Positions 39,801 through 50,200 of a stretch of 64,000 nucleotides of DNA are shown here, piece after piece. Each line of letters begins with the position of its first letter. The first letter of the stretch is position 1. The notes under the pieces are model-generated. The model made no database searches. It had not been told where the DNA came from and saw only the letters and a program-made list of their open reading frames with translations. A program made the position numbers and the translations under genes. The stretch is from Climacteris rufus (Eukaryota; Chordata; Aves; Passeriformes; Climacteridae), in contig VZRZ01004813.1 of NCBI GenBank assembly GCA_013398175.1, forward strand, positions 1,935,278 through 1,999,277, given 5' to 3'.

Positions 39801-41014
39801 TGAGACAACAGGCCATTCTATGCTATGAAATTTGGGAAGAGACAGGATGGCAAAGAACTACATAAGAAAGAAGTAGAAACTACTGAAGATAAATTGACTT
39901 CTCATGCCTCCAGAAATTGAGGAAAATACGCTCTGAAAGGTGCACAAACATGAAAAGATGTCTACAATCACACATAACCACTAGAAATAGAGTTGCAGAC
40001 CTCAATGTTTTTTCACCGTCCAGTTTGTAATGTCTCTAGCTGAAAGTTTGTCCTCATGAAAAAACTTGGGAGGAGAGAGCTGATGTGAGTCAGGCCCATC
40101 ACGCTAATATGGCTGTGAAACAGGGGCCTACAGTTCTACCTAAAGGAAAGGGCAGAAAGCCAAAAGCACTATCAAGGCACAAGAAATTATCTGAGACACA
40201 TAACTTCTTCCCTATAAACATGGCAGACAGCAATTCCAAAGCATTTCTGTAGAGCCTGTTCCCAAAGTCAAGTGTATCTGCACTTAAGAGAGCTAAGTGC
40301 TGAGCTAGTACAAAGCAGTGTAGCTTTGCTGCTTGTAAATGAGCCGTATCATCTTACACAACTGACTGTCTGCTTGCCCTAACAATCACACTTATTACTG
40401 AATGTAAATATTCTAGCTATAAGTTGCAGCAACTTTCCCCTCAGCTTCTGATCCTCTTTCCTTTATGGTGGTTTGAGCCCATCCTCTGAATTAAACATCC
40501 TCATTAATAGGTATTAAATTAACTCATGAGCAGAGTTCCAACAGAAAATAAGCTTATACACACCAGGAAAGGGATGCAGAAAACAGCATAAACATCTGCA
40601 ATTGTCAGGGAATTTGGTAGGAAGCAGAGACGGTTCAAAATAGATGTTCTTACTGCTGCTGACCTGTTAAAAATGTTTCTTCTTTTCCCAGAAATCCTCA
40701 GAAGGAACCAAATTGTATTTCATGACCACACTGAATTCTCACAAGGTATTCCTTAGGTTGTGTGCAGAAGTGCTTCATTTCAGATGTAGATCTGTCTCTT
40801 TCAATTACCAATGCAGACTACAAAGCATTTTAGCAATGTCATATGTCAATTTAGCTTGCTAAATTATCCTAATTGGCTCTTTTTTAACTTCAGTGATGGC
40901 AAGAAAAAGATGTTCTCAGCAGTCACAAGTGCTTATACCTTAGCACCACTGAAGCATCTAGCCAGCACTTAGATTGAATGCATATGCAGAAGGATTGATG
41001 TTGATGTACAATAC

Positions 41015-41107
41015 CTGTTTTTAATATGCTGGGGAGAACCAAGACACTTGAAAGCTCCGTTGACCATAATAGCAAGCCGAGTGCAGAGAGCTTCACATTC
41101 TTCCATA
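41015..41107 (-). CDS. ABCA13: ABCA13-like transporter, exon after the H-loop
   Basis: This 93-bp exon begins with the single base that completes the Ser codon after the switch histidine, then encodes MEECEALCTRLAIMVNGAFK and CLGSPQHIKN, and ends with two bases of an Arg codon. SHSMEECEALC followed by an 'LGSPQHIKNRFG' stretch is typical of ABCA proteins and joins the ATP-binding core to the C-terminal regulatory domain. The acceptor is ATTTATTTTGTAG, preceded by a run of 12 C on the minus strand (plus-strand G run at 41122-41133) that serves as part of the pyrimidine tract. The donor is GTATTGTACA. The following intron is the longest inside the window, about 12.2 kb. Confidence 0.92.
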
Positions 41108-41121
41108 CTACAAAATAAATT

Positions 41122-41133
41122 GGGGGGGGGGGG
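41122..41133 (+). repeat. G homopolymer, 12 bp (C12 in the ABCA13 splice acceptor region)
   Basis: Twelve G on the plus strand, which is C12 in the transcript, located 15-26 nt before the 3' splice site of the exon at 41015-41107. It makes up most of the pyrimidine tract of that acceptor. Confidence 0.97.
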
Positions 41134-41821
41134 AAGAAATGAGTAGTTAAAATAGAGAACATTGTTTATACCTAACTTCAGTTAAAGTGGAAGGAATCTG
41201 TATAGCTGCAAAAACCAGTACATAAAACCTTTGATTTTAAAGAGTAACTGTCAAAGTAAGGTAACCCTAGTCAGTACATACCCAAAGTTATTACCACATG
41301 ACAAACAGAAGAGAGCCTTAAACCACTATTTATGTTTTTAGTCCATAACTAATTGGACATTTCTGTGGTATCATTACCACAGGCAAATGCTTGATAAGCA
41401 GTCTCAGAAATGCCGCTGAGTGCAAGAGCCATGAACTCTATTATTCCCTGTAATACCTGTTTGTGGTTATTCTGAGCAAAAGGATAAAGGGAGAAAAATG
41501 AAGTAAGCTTGCTCAGTTTGCCTTTTGCATAGTCCAGACCCTTGAAAAGGAGTTACCCTCAGCCTGACTGCAGGATAGAAGAAGATTTAAAACACTACAA
41601 CCCAAATAGAATGTAGGACAGGGAAATGCAGCTGATTAGAAAAGCAAGATCCTCTTAGATGTAACTGCTTCAGATGATAAATAATAACTTTGACTTGGAA
41701 AGCTTATGGCAGATGAGCAGCCACTCTACATATCATACAGAATTGTGTGAGTTGCTCTTCCAAATAAACACTTTAGACATATGTTAGGGCCTGGTTTTAT
41801 AAGGTTATTTAGACATTTCTC

Positions 41822-42790
41822 TGCTTGAATTAAGGCACAAATGAGACCACATGCCAGTGTCAATAGTATGAATTTTATTTGATAGTAAAGATGGGAGAGA
41901 GTAAAAAGGTAAGAGAAAGAAATAGGGAAAGAGGTGGGGGAACAGAAAGAGAGTGACAGAGAAAGAAAATATCACCACTCCGTGGATCCCAATGATGTTG
42001 TGTTGATCCTCTCCAGCTGGTCTTCCTGGTGGTGAGGGTCCCCCCCAAAAAGCATGGAATTCCATGGGTTAATATACACTCAGACTGGGTAGGAAAATCC
42101 AGGCACCTCCCCTCCCCCCTGGGGGGGGACAGGTTTGCCATTGTCTCGTAGCAGACCCTGGATCCATTGCATCACTTTACATCACGTGCAGTCCTGTGGT
42201 GCCAGGCCTCGGGAATGAGTCTGGGGTGCACTTCAGCGGGTCTTTGGTGGATTATGACACCCCCTCAGCTGCCCCTCATGTGAATGTCCTGTAGCTTTCT
42301 CAGAGCTGGGGGTTCCCCAGCTGAGTCAGGATGGGTGTTCGTTGCCTCTGATCAGAGGTTACGCCACACTCAAAGCCTCCTTCCTCCCACCTCAGCTGGG
42401 CGTGAAATCTGCAAATCTGCTCTCAGCTGTGGGCTGTGACCTCCCCCACCCCAAACCCAGCCAGGGATGACCAGCACAGCTGCTGGGTTTGGTTGTCTTG
42501 TGGATGCATAGTCTTTACTCCTCCTCCAACCTGAGATGATTGAACAATATTTCCCTTTATCTAATCTCAGCCGTTTGACTTACAGTCCAAAGTTCCAGTC
42601 AGGCATCTCCAGGGAGGGGTGGTGGTCGTGATTTCTTTATACTGTTTTGCTATAACAATGTTTAAGGCAAGAACTATTTCAGTCTCTGACAACATAGGGA
42701 ATCAGTCAGGATGTACCCATCATCTCAAAGAAGAGTCAATGTTTGATGTTCCTACAATCCACTGTGTGCCCCCGCCCCCCAACCTTCTAA
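41822..42790 (-). repeat. Probable ERV LTR, minus orientation (same strand as ABCA13), with TATA-like and polyA signals
   Basis: Read on the minus strand, this GC-richer block shows LTR organisation. There is a long U3-like region, a TATA-like element TATATTAA (plus 42069-42076), a C/T-rich segment, and AATAAA (plus 41875-41880) about 194 bp downstream of the TATA-like site. A short U5-like tail ends in ...AATTCAAGCA at 41822. A C-run/G-run inverted repeat lies near 42105-42129. No gag or pol reading frame is attached, so it is at most a solo LTR. The upper boundary is uncertain and no target duplication was found. I know no exact family name for it. Confidence 0.6.
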
Positions 42791-42799
42791 GACAGCTAA

Positions 42800-43100
42800 A
42801 CAAGAGATGTCTTGTGTGTCTCAGCCATGGGCCATTCCAAATCAAAGTGCTTTGATTAAACAAACATTGGCAATTAAGTATCCCCCTAGGAATAATTTCC
42901 TTAAAATAGGAGCTGTGGCAAGAACTTCCAAACTGCTATATCTGAGAGAGATGGGGAGAGGGTTTGCTAACACATCTTCCCACAAATCAGGAAATTCACT
43001 GAGTAACTCCTAATGCTCCCTTTGGCATAATGCTCCCAGCCTGTGGCAAAACAGCATAAATTTAGGCTGTGGGGACCAGTTAATAAAGCCTCAGTCCTCC
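42800..43100 (+). repeat. Possible LTR-like or other repeat tail with AATAAA
   Basis: Next to the LTR above, this stretch ends 'GGGGACCAGTTAATAAAGCC' and then 'TCAGTCCTCCCTC', with an AATAAA at about 43082-43087 on the plus strand. It could be the 3' part of an LTR in the opposite orientation or part of a larger composite element. I see no coding sequence. Confidence 0.3.
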
Positions 43101-44553
43101 CTCATTCAAACAAAAGTTTTGTCTCTAAAATTTAAGTAAAAAATTATCTCTGAAAATAAGTAAATAGTCCTCAAAACCTGATTTTTACACAGCAAACCCT
43201 CTCTATACCTTACATGTATTTGCTGACATGTATGGAGGTTCACTTCATATGTAAAATTCCTGTACTTATTCAAGAAAATCATCTCAAATAAAACCTCAAT
43301 GACCTTCAGCAAATAGTATAAATAGTACAAAATAATTTCTCCTTCCTTCACCTTGGCAGAACAACATGAACACTATCACTGTACTTATATCTGCTTCAAG
43401 TCATTCATTTGTAGAGCTAAATGTGTAGTTAGTACAATTATTTTGTTGGTTTTTTACAGTGTATTAGTAATGAACCCACAGCTCTCATCTGTTTAGCTGG
43501 TGTTTGACAACTAAAGGTTCTTAATCTGGACTGAAAAGTCAGAGCACACTGTTTCCTGAAAACCACTCAGCTGAATTCACAATGCATAACTCAGGGTCCC
43601 TAAATGAGTGTGCTGGCAACTACTTGGTCATCAAACATAGCTATGTGATTTTCAAAATTTAGCTTCCATAAATAAAATACTAGAAACTTTTTGGAGCATT
43701 TTGCCATCAATAATATACTGGTACAACAAATACATTTTAAGAACATCTGAAAAATATTAAAAATAGAAAATATTGTTTGGAAGTTTTGCTGCATCCCTTT
43801 ATTAATTCAAACCTCATTTAGCCAAATGTCTTATTATTTTTTTGACTTTTGGGTTTTGTCCTCTCTGGCCATGTTTTCGTGATCTCTCCTTTACTCAAAG
43901 ACATTTTATACATAATTATACTTTATATATATATTCTGAAAGGGAACATTTGATTTATTCAATTTCTCTATAGATGTTACAAAAGAGTATTGATGTTTCC
44001 TCCATTAAACCAATATACCAATGACCATATCAGAGAACTTACAAGATATTTGATGTAGTTGGACTCGTCTAAGAGGATGGGGTCACTCCTACCATGTCCA
44101 ATAGTGCGTAAGAGAATACCTGACTCATCTGTCTTTAGGATGCCATGGGATACTCTTTTCATACAATGGTGCAAAACAGAAACTTAATTATTAAGTCAGA
44201 AGGTTTTCCACTCACACTTCCCTTTGTGAGAATTTTTAAGGTGGGCAGCTGCAGAAAGTTAACCTGATTTTTCAAGCAAGAAGAGACACTACAACACTGT
44301 GTAAAAAGAGCATCGAAAAAAAGAATTGATTACATCATTTTTCTGTGTGTGCAGCTCTTGACTGACATTCTAGTCATTAAAAATTAAGTATGAAAAATGT
44401 TTGGGATTTACACAGGTTCATTTTTCATGAGCAGGAAGGAATTGACATAGAATTTCAAGACATATTCTGTGTTTCACACCAGTGTGAGCATGCCTTCAGA
44501 ATATGCTCTTCTGCAGCACAGGAATATGCTGGCTGCTGGCATAAGGGTCTTAC

Positions 44554-44657
44554 CTGTGGGATGTCAGGACAGCTGCACAGCCATCCTGAACTTCCGTCAG
44601 GATGGTTTTCCAAAGGTAGCGTTTAGAGCAGGGATCCATCCCAGAGCTGGGCTCATC
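44554..44657 (-). CDS. ABCA13: ABCA13-like transporter, NBD2 exon carrying Walker B acid, D-loop and start of H-loop
   Basis: This 104-bp exon starts in phase 0 with DEPSSGMDPCSKRYLW and ends LTSH plus two bases (AG) of the next codon. The acceptor reads TTTTTCCTGTAG and the donor GTAAGACCC. It supplies the Walker B aspartate, the catalytic glutamate, the D-loop (SSGMD) and the switch histidine (LTSH). The joined reading with the previous exon, ILLL-DEPSSGMDP, is the standard ABCA second-domain sequence, which confirms the splice. All residues needed for ATP hydrolysis in this part are present. The exon is 104 bp long, so skipping it would shift the frame. Confidence 0.93.
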
Positions 44658-47155
44658 CTACAGGAAAAATGAAAATGATGACACAGCAGCGGGGCAAAAG
44701 CATACCCCATCTGCTGCCCATCATGAACAGAATTAGCAATAAAATCATATATTTTTCTCTTTATATATTACATTTTCAGAAGGTCACTTAAATGATACCC
44801 TTATCAACATTTTCCTTAAACATGTATAGTTTGATGCCTAAATTTATGGAAGGCACTTTTTAGTAAAGAAGTATATATATATATAAACTGTTTCTATATC
44901 ATACATGTATATTTATAAATATTTATTATGTCTGTTAAATAATCTGTATACACATACTCTTTTTGATAAGAGAGACCTGCAGGTGATTTTTCTCACTTTC
45001 TGTGAGGTTTTGGTGACTGTTTCCTCTCTACATGCACATCTGCCATGAGCACAAACAAGTGGAGAAATCCTGCAGTTCCCAGATGCCTACACTGACCCAT
45101 ATCCAGGTGCTGATGAGGTGTTTGGATTTGACATCCTCTACCAGTTACTCCCACAGTTCCTTTGAGAAGAACTTTCACCCACGGTGGATAGAATTCATGG
45201 GATTAAGTAACATTAACGCAGATAGTGCAAACCATCTGGCAGACCTGTTTCCCACTCAGAGGGCTTTCATGGAGAAAGATGTGCTGCTACAAAATCTACA
45301 TTTCCCCTTCCTATCTATTCCTCCTTTCCTCACTAAATCAAACTTTTACTTCATCCACTCATGGAAGCAAAAGGAATTATATCTGATTGACAATTCCAGT
45401 CTCTGTCACTACAAAGATAGGAAGAAGGAAACTCTTCCAGTTGTTTTTAATCCAATGGAATTCCATGAGGGATATCAGCACCTATTACAGTGGCATGGCC
45501 TTGGTCAATGTGTTTTCAGCAAGAAATTCCAGCTGAAACCTGGAAGCAAAATTTTAAAAGAAACAAAACAAAGAAAACATCCAGTTTGATGCTGATTTTA
45601 GTGCTTCATTATCAATGTCAGAGTTGAAAAAACTCACTTCAGTCTCCCATTATCTGTGGATTGCTAACAAAGAAAATATAAAAAGCAATAAACATAAAGC
45701 AACCCACAATGTTACTCAAATTAATAGCTATGATCCTGGATGTAATTTAGAAGCAGATTCAGTAGTTTATATTGGTATCTTTGCTTTCAGACAAAATAAT
45801 TTTTTTTAGAAGTGCCTTTTAAAATACTGAAAAACTCCTTTAAAATCTGCTAGTTTTCTAAAGCCATCCAAATGTTTTAAAGAATTTGACATGTTTAGAT
45901 GTTTTCTTTTCCTCTTGTCATTCTATATGCAATAGTCTTTGCCCTGCAGCAAGAAGTAGCTGAAATGGATACTTGCAGTAGTATGCTGCCATAAAGACAT
46001 TCAAAAACCATTGGAGCATTTTCTAAGATCAGGAAAAAGCACTGATTTAAGATTATCTCCTCCTTTTACTAGCTGAACAAGGGTCAGTTTAAGCACAAAA
46101 TGCAAATAAAATAATTCAGGTTAGAAGTGAGGCAGTGATACGCAGTTGGAAGCAGCAAAATGTGTCTGATCTTTAGAAACACGAACCCCACAGAACACCA
46201 GTTTTATCTGGTTTGCCTTAGCCTGTGATCTGTTACTGAAGCCCTGGTTTCCCCCTCAACTCTGAGGAGCAGATTTCATTCACCTGACTGTTCTGAAAGG
46301 TTTATTCCACTATTGAATTGGCTAAGCTCTTCCCAGCCAAGTTTTAAGAAAGGGATGTTCAATATTCTCTAGTGAAACAATAGGCAATGATATGAAAGAG
46401 AATATGGTGTTATAATGATGCAGTTCTCAAAGCTTTGTAGTTCCCTGATCTTCAATACAAAAAGCATTGTTTAAACTGGAGTGGCAGTTTCAGGCCTAAA
46501 TGAGCAGTAGCATGCAAGCACCAAAACAACATGTGATAAGTAATTCAAATTTATGTATTTCAGGAGTATTTGCTTGTGTGACTTGTGAATCCAATGAAAA
46601 TGTAAGAACTAGCCAGATTTATGAAACCTGACCTAGCAAGAAATAGGAGTATCCTGAAAAAATATGGGTCAGTAATTGATCACATCATCTCCAAATTACT
46701 AATTAAAATGAGAATCTTCCTTCTACTGGCTTCCTTAAAAATTGTTGGTACATACTCTTGTTATATACAAAATACAGAATACATAAACCATTATTATATT
46801 TTACACTCAATTACATTTTCTTCTTCTACCTAGGTAAATCCTTAAAAAAATTAAATATGTATTTGGGCCATCAAATGCTGCAATTGTATTTGTGTTTAGG
46901 GCAATTTTTTTCCAGCTCACCCAATTGTTCTAAGAGGAAAAAAAAGAAAAAAACAAAAAAATTTCACTTTCTATTTTTTTGAGCACTGGAGAATAAAATT
47001 AAAGCTATTTATATAGCAGAACAAAGAGGACAATTGCACATCTGTGTATCAATTACTCCCTGACAGAGCAGGGAACTACCTGATTTTCTTTAGAGCAATA
47101 TACAAGACAACAAAATTCAATGTAAATCATTTATCACACACACAGTATTACTCAC

Positions 47156-47290
47156 CAGTAAAAGTATTTGGGGTTTACCAACTAAAGCCACAGCAGTAGA
47201 GAGCTTCCTCTTTGTGCCAGCGCTGTATGTTCTCACCAGTTTGTCAGCATGGGCGTTGAAGTGTAACCGGTTAACAAGGTCCTCAGCAAC
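47156..47290 (-). CDS. ABCA13: ABCA13-like transporter, NBD2 exon carrying the ABC signature and start of Walker B
   Basis: This 135-bp exon of 45 codons is phase 0 at both ends. The acceptor is GTAAACCACAG and the donor is GTGAGTAATA. It begins VAEDLVNRLHFNAHADK, contains the signature motif as TYSAGTKRKLSTAVALVGK, and ends QILLL, the hydrophobic strand of Walker B; the catalytic Asp-Glu follows in the next exon. In ABC proteins the signature contacts the ATP gamma-phosphate across the dimer, and the second residue after Ser is usually reached through a Gly-Gly pair. Here the pair reads Ala-Gly (codons GCT GGC), so the first glycine is replaced. The rest of the motif (TKRKLST) is intact, the frame is open and the splice sites are canonical, so I read this as a working exon with a substitution, not a pseudogene. 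A 9.6-kb intron separates it from the preceding exon. Confidence 0.93.
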
Positions 47291-50200
47291 CTGTGGTTTA
47301 CAAATTTGAAGGCCAAAAAAGATGAGCCAGATTAGGTGGCATTTGTGATTAGATTGAAAGAACATTCTGTTCATACATATCAAGCAAATGAACATGTTGT
47401 TTCCTTATTTATCCCCATTTGCTGCATATTATTACTTTTGAATCCTAAACACATACAAAAAGCTGCTCTGAGACCCCTTAGTTCTTCACAAAGGATAAGG
47501 ATTTTCTCACATAGAAAATCTGGATTTGTCACTGCCTAGAACCGTCGTTAGTATTCAGTTTGTGTCTGTGGGTCAATGATCTAAAATGTCTCTCATTTCA
47601 ACTTATTCTCCACTATTTATTTGATCAAACATCTTAGTGACTGAAAATTCAAGAGAAAAAATTCTCCATTGGCCACAAAAAAAGATTAAAATATCAGAAA
47701 AGCAAGTCACAGTCAAGAATTTATAGTTTCTTAAATACAAGAGGTAACAGGGTTAAATTAATATACCTTTGTAATAACTGAGTAACTCTGTAAGTCTGAA
47801 CTTAGCCGGGTTGGTTTTAATTGCTTAAACAGGAATGTATGATCTTAGCAAGCTGGGAAGGCATGTGATCACAGCTACAGACAATGTTCGTGCTGTCCCC
47901 TATGGCCCTTTTACTTTACCTGTCAGAGACGGGCCTGACATACAAGGCTCCCTCAAATACTAGTGCTAGAGAATATTAAACATAGCAATAGTCTAAACAC
48001 ATCTATCTCATCTATTTCTGCTGGACCATCCAGGAAGATGCCCTTCAAAACCAGGAGAGACACAGCAGCAACTTTTCTACTCACTACCTCCAAAGGCACC
48101 CTGCAAAACAGCAAGTGTTGAGTGTACACTCCTGGAGGGATTGTATCATCAAGGAGTGATCAACCTTGTAACAGAGCAAATATATCTTCAACCTATATGT
48201 ATGACAGCTGGAAGATTCTTGTAAAACAAGTTGTTGCATTGTGCTCTTATTGCCCAATATTAACTGCCAGAGCACTCCCAGCCGTATGGTTCATTCTCTT
48301 TGCTCCCTCTGCATTACCTTCAGCAAAAAGCAAGTAATGACTGGAAGGCTTAGTCACATCACATGGACAGTTGCCAATTAATTAAGAAAATCCAATAGAA
48401 AAACAAATCCAATAAACAATAATGTGAATTAATATTCACTATCCACTACAAACAAACTGTCACAAGCATAATAGCACTTTTTATAAGGGAACTTTATGCA
48501 AGCATCTTTGGAAATTATGAAGATATTTATGATCCTGTTAGCAAGATTTTTCAAATGCTACTCGTAAAAATAAGAGACACATCTGAGAGCAAGTTGTCTG
48601 TAAGCAGGAACAATGCTGCATTGGTAAGAATCTAAAGTATTCTAGTGATAACTTTTGCACTGGTATTCACAGTCACTTGTGCTTGGTGTATCTGGATGTG
48701 TAACCTGACAGCAACGCATGTTCTCATACAAAAGCCACATTTCAGAAATATTGCTCTGTCTACATTAAATGCAGAGGGTTTGTAATAAAAACTCATAATC
48801 AAAAACAGTTAAACTACCCACAGGTAATTTTATACCAAAAACTTTATGTCTTCTGCTATATCAAAGTTAATTCACAGTACTTTACTTCCAGTTAGAGACT
48901 TGCTGTGGCTTTAAAAATGGTTAATTACCTAAACTATATTCTAAGATATAATGGCTGAGCTTTGTGTTGTTATGTGGTTTTTTTCACCTCCAAATATAGG
49001 TCTCATTATACACCAAAAAACACACAAAGTGAAGTCCTCTAAAGCATATGGTAAACAGCTTATCCTCTCTTCTAAACTGACTTGACTTTGCTACAACTGG
49101 GAATGCATGACTTTTAGTGACTACAGGATTATCCTCCCACACATCCACCAACAATCACACAAGTTTCACAGAGAAGTTAATAAAAATTTAAGACCAGAAA
49201 CAGAAAAAGTATGCAATCTCATGTTTACCCCTGTCCTGGGGTGACACTATCGTATTGTCACTGACATGTATTCCTATCATCAGCGGACCTTTTTCAGTAT
49301 GGGACTATGTTCCCGCCCACAGGACAACGGAGTTCCTCCCAACAGACTGTACATAAAATAAGGTGACTCCCCCGGGATTCCTCTTCTTCCCAGCTGCGGT
49401 GTGTGCAAAGTCGGCACAGTGGAGAGAAGGAGAGAGTTTTTTTTCCTTTGTTTTTTTGTTGTTTTTTTCCCCCTTCCCCTTGCTTTTTTGGCCTTTTTTT
49501 TTTTTTTTGTGTGTGTGTGTATGCTTTTTTCTTCATTTCTTTGGACCTGTGCCATCACCTGGAACTGAGGAGGTGATGAACATTGGAAGGACATTCGTCT
49601 CTTCCCCCCCACTCCCTGGGCCTAGAGAGGCCTGGTGCAGCCTGGACCAGGGCCCTTGGGAAGCTACCAGAGCTACCAGACAGAAGGGACTCTCTCTGGG
49701 ATTTTCTACTGAGTTTTACCCTTTTTGGGGATTTATTATCTGAATTATTATCCTCATTTGGTTTGTTGGTTTTTTTTTGTTTGGTTTTTTTTTTTTTTGT
49801 CTTTGCTGTGTTTGCATGCATATTGTGTGTGAATAAACGTTTTTGGTTTTTTTTTCACTTTCTTCCAAGAATTTTCTTTCTGGCCCTATTAAGGGGAGGA
49901 GCTGGTGAGAGCTGCCTTCTGTTTTGGAGGGGTTTCCCTCCGGCTGTTATCTCAAACGTTAACAACACCAAACTCAACATCGATTTTAAACTACAGTAAG
50001 CTTCAAGAGTTATTAAACAATAAGCAAAAGAGGACTATGTATCACAGCTGAAATGTAGTCAAAACAACCCTTTAGCTATGACTAGGACCATTCTTTCTAA
50101 GACTGCTTTGAAGTGTCATCAAAAGTCAGTAAAATACCATTCTTTTAAAGAGGCAATGAATACTGCGTGGAGAAGAATTTAGAAGGTCAAGGAATAGTGC

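Larger units (their letters stand above)
28782..41014 (-). other. ABCA13-like intron, 12.2 kb, before the C-terminal domain exons
   Basis: The intron is bounded by GTATTG and TTCTCAG. It is mostly AT-rich unique-looking sequence. It includes a relatively GC-rich patch near 29520-29820, a T/G-rich low-complexity tract at 30535-30645, two short tandem duplications at 32469-32512 and 33024-33084, and a small CR1 remnant near 33830. A 127-codon minus-strand ORF at 35165-35548 shows no family resemblance and is not called. Confidence 0.75.

Noticed and set aside
45032..45589. Longest ORF in the window, 185 codons on the plus strand
   Set aside because: It lies antisense in an ABCA13 intron, shows no domain or biased composition that I recognise, and begins and ends without splice or promoter context. 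Length alone is compatible with chance in 64 kb.
49280..49999. Several overlapping ORFs of 80-138 codons on both strands
   Set aside because: They arise from poly-T and T/G-rich LTR sequence; the proteins are Phe- or Lys-rich low-complexity.
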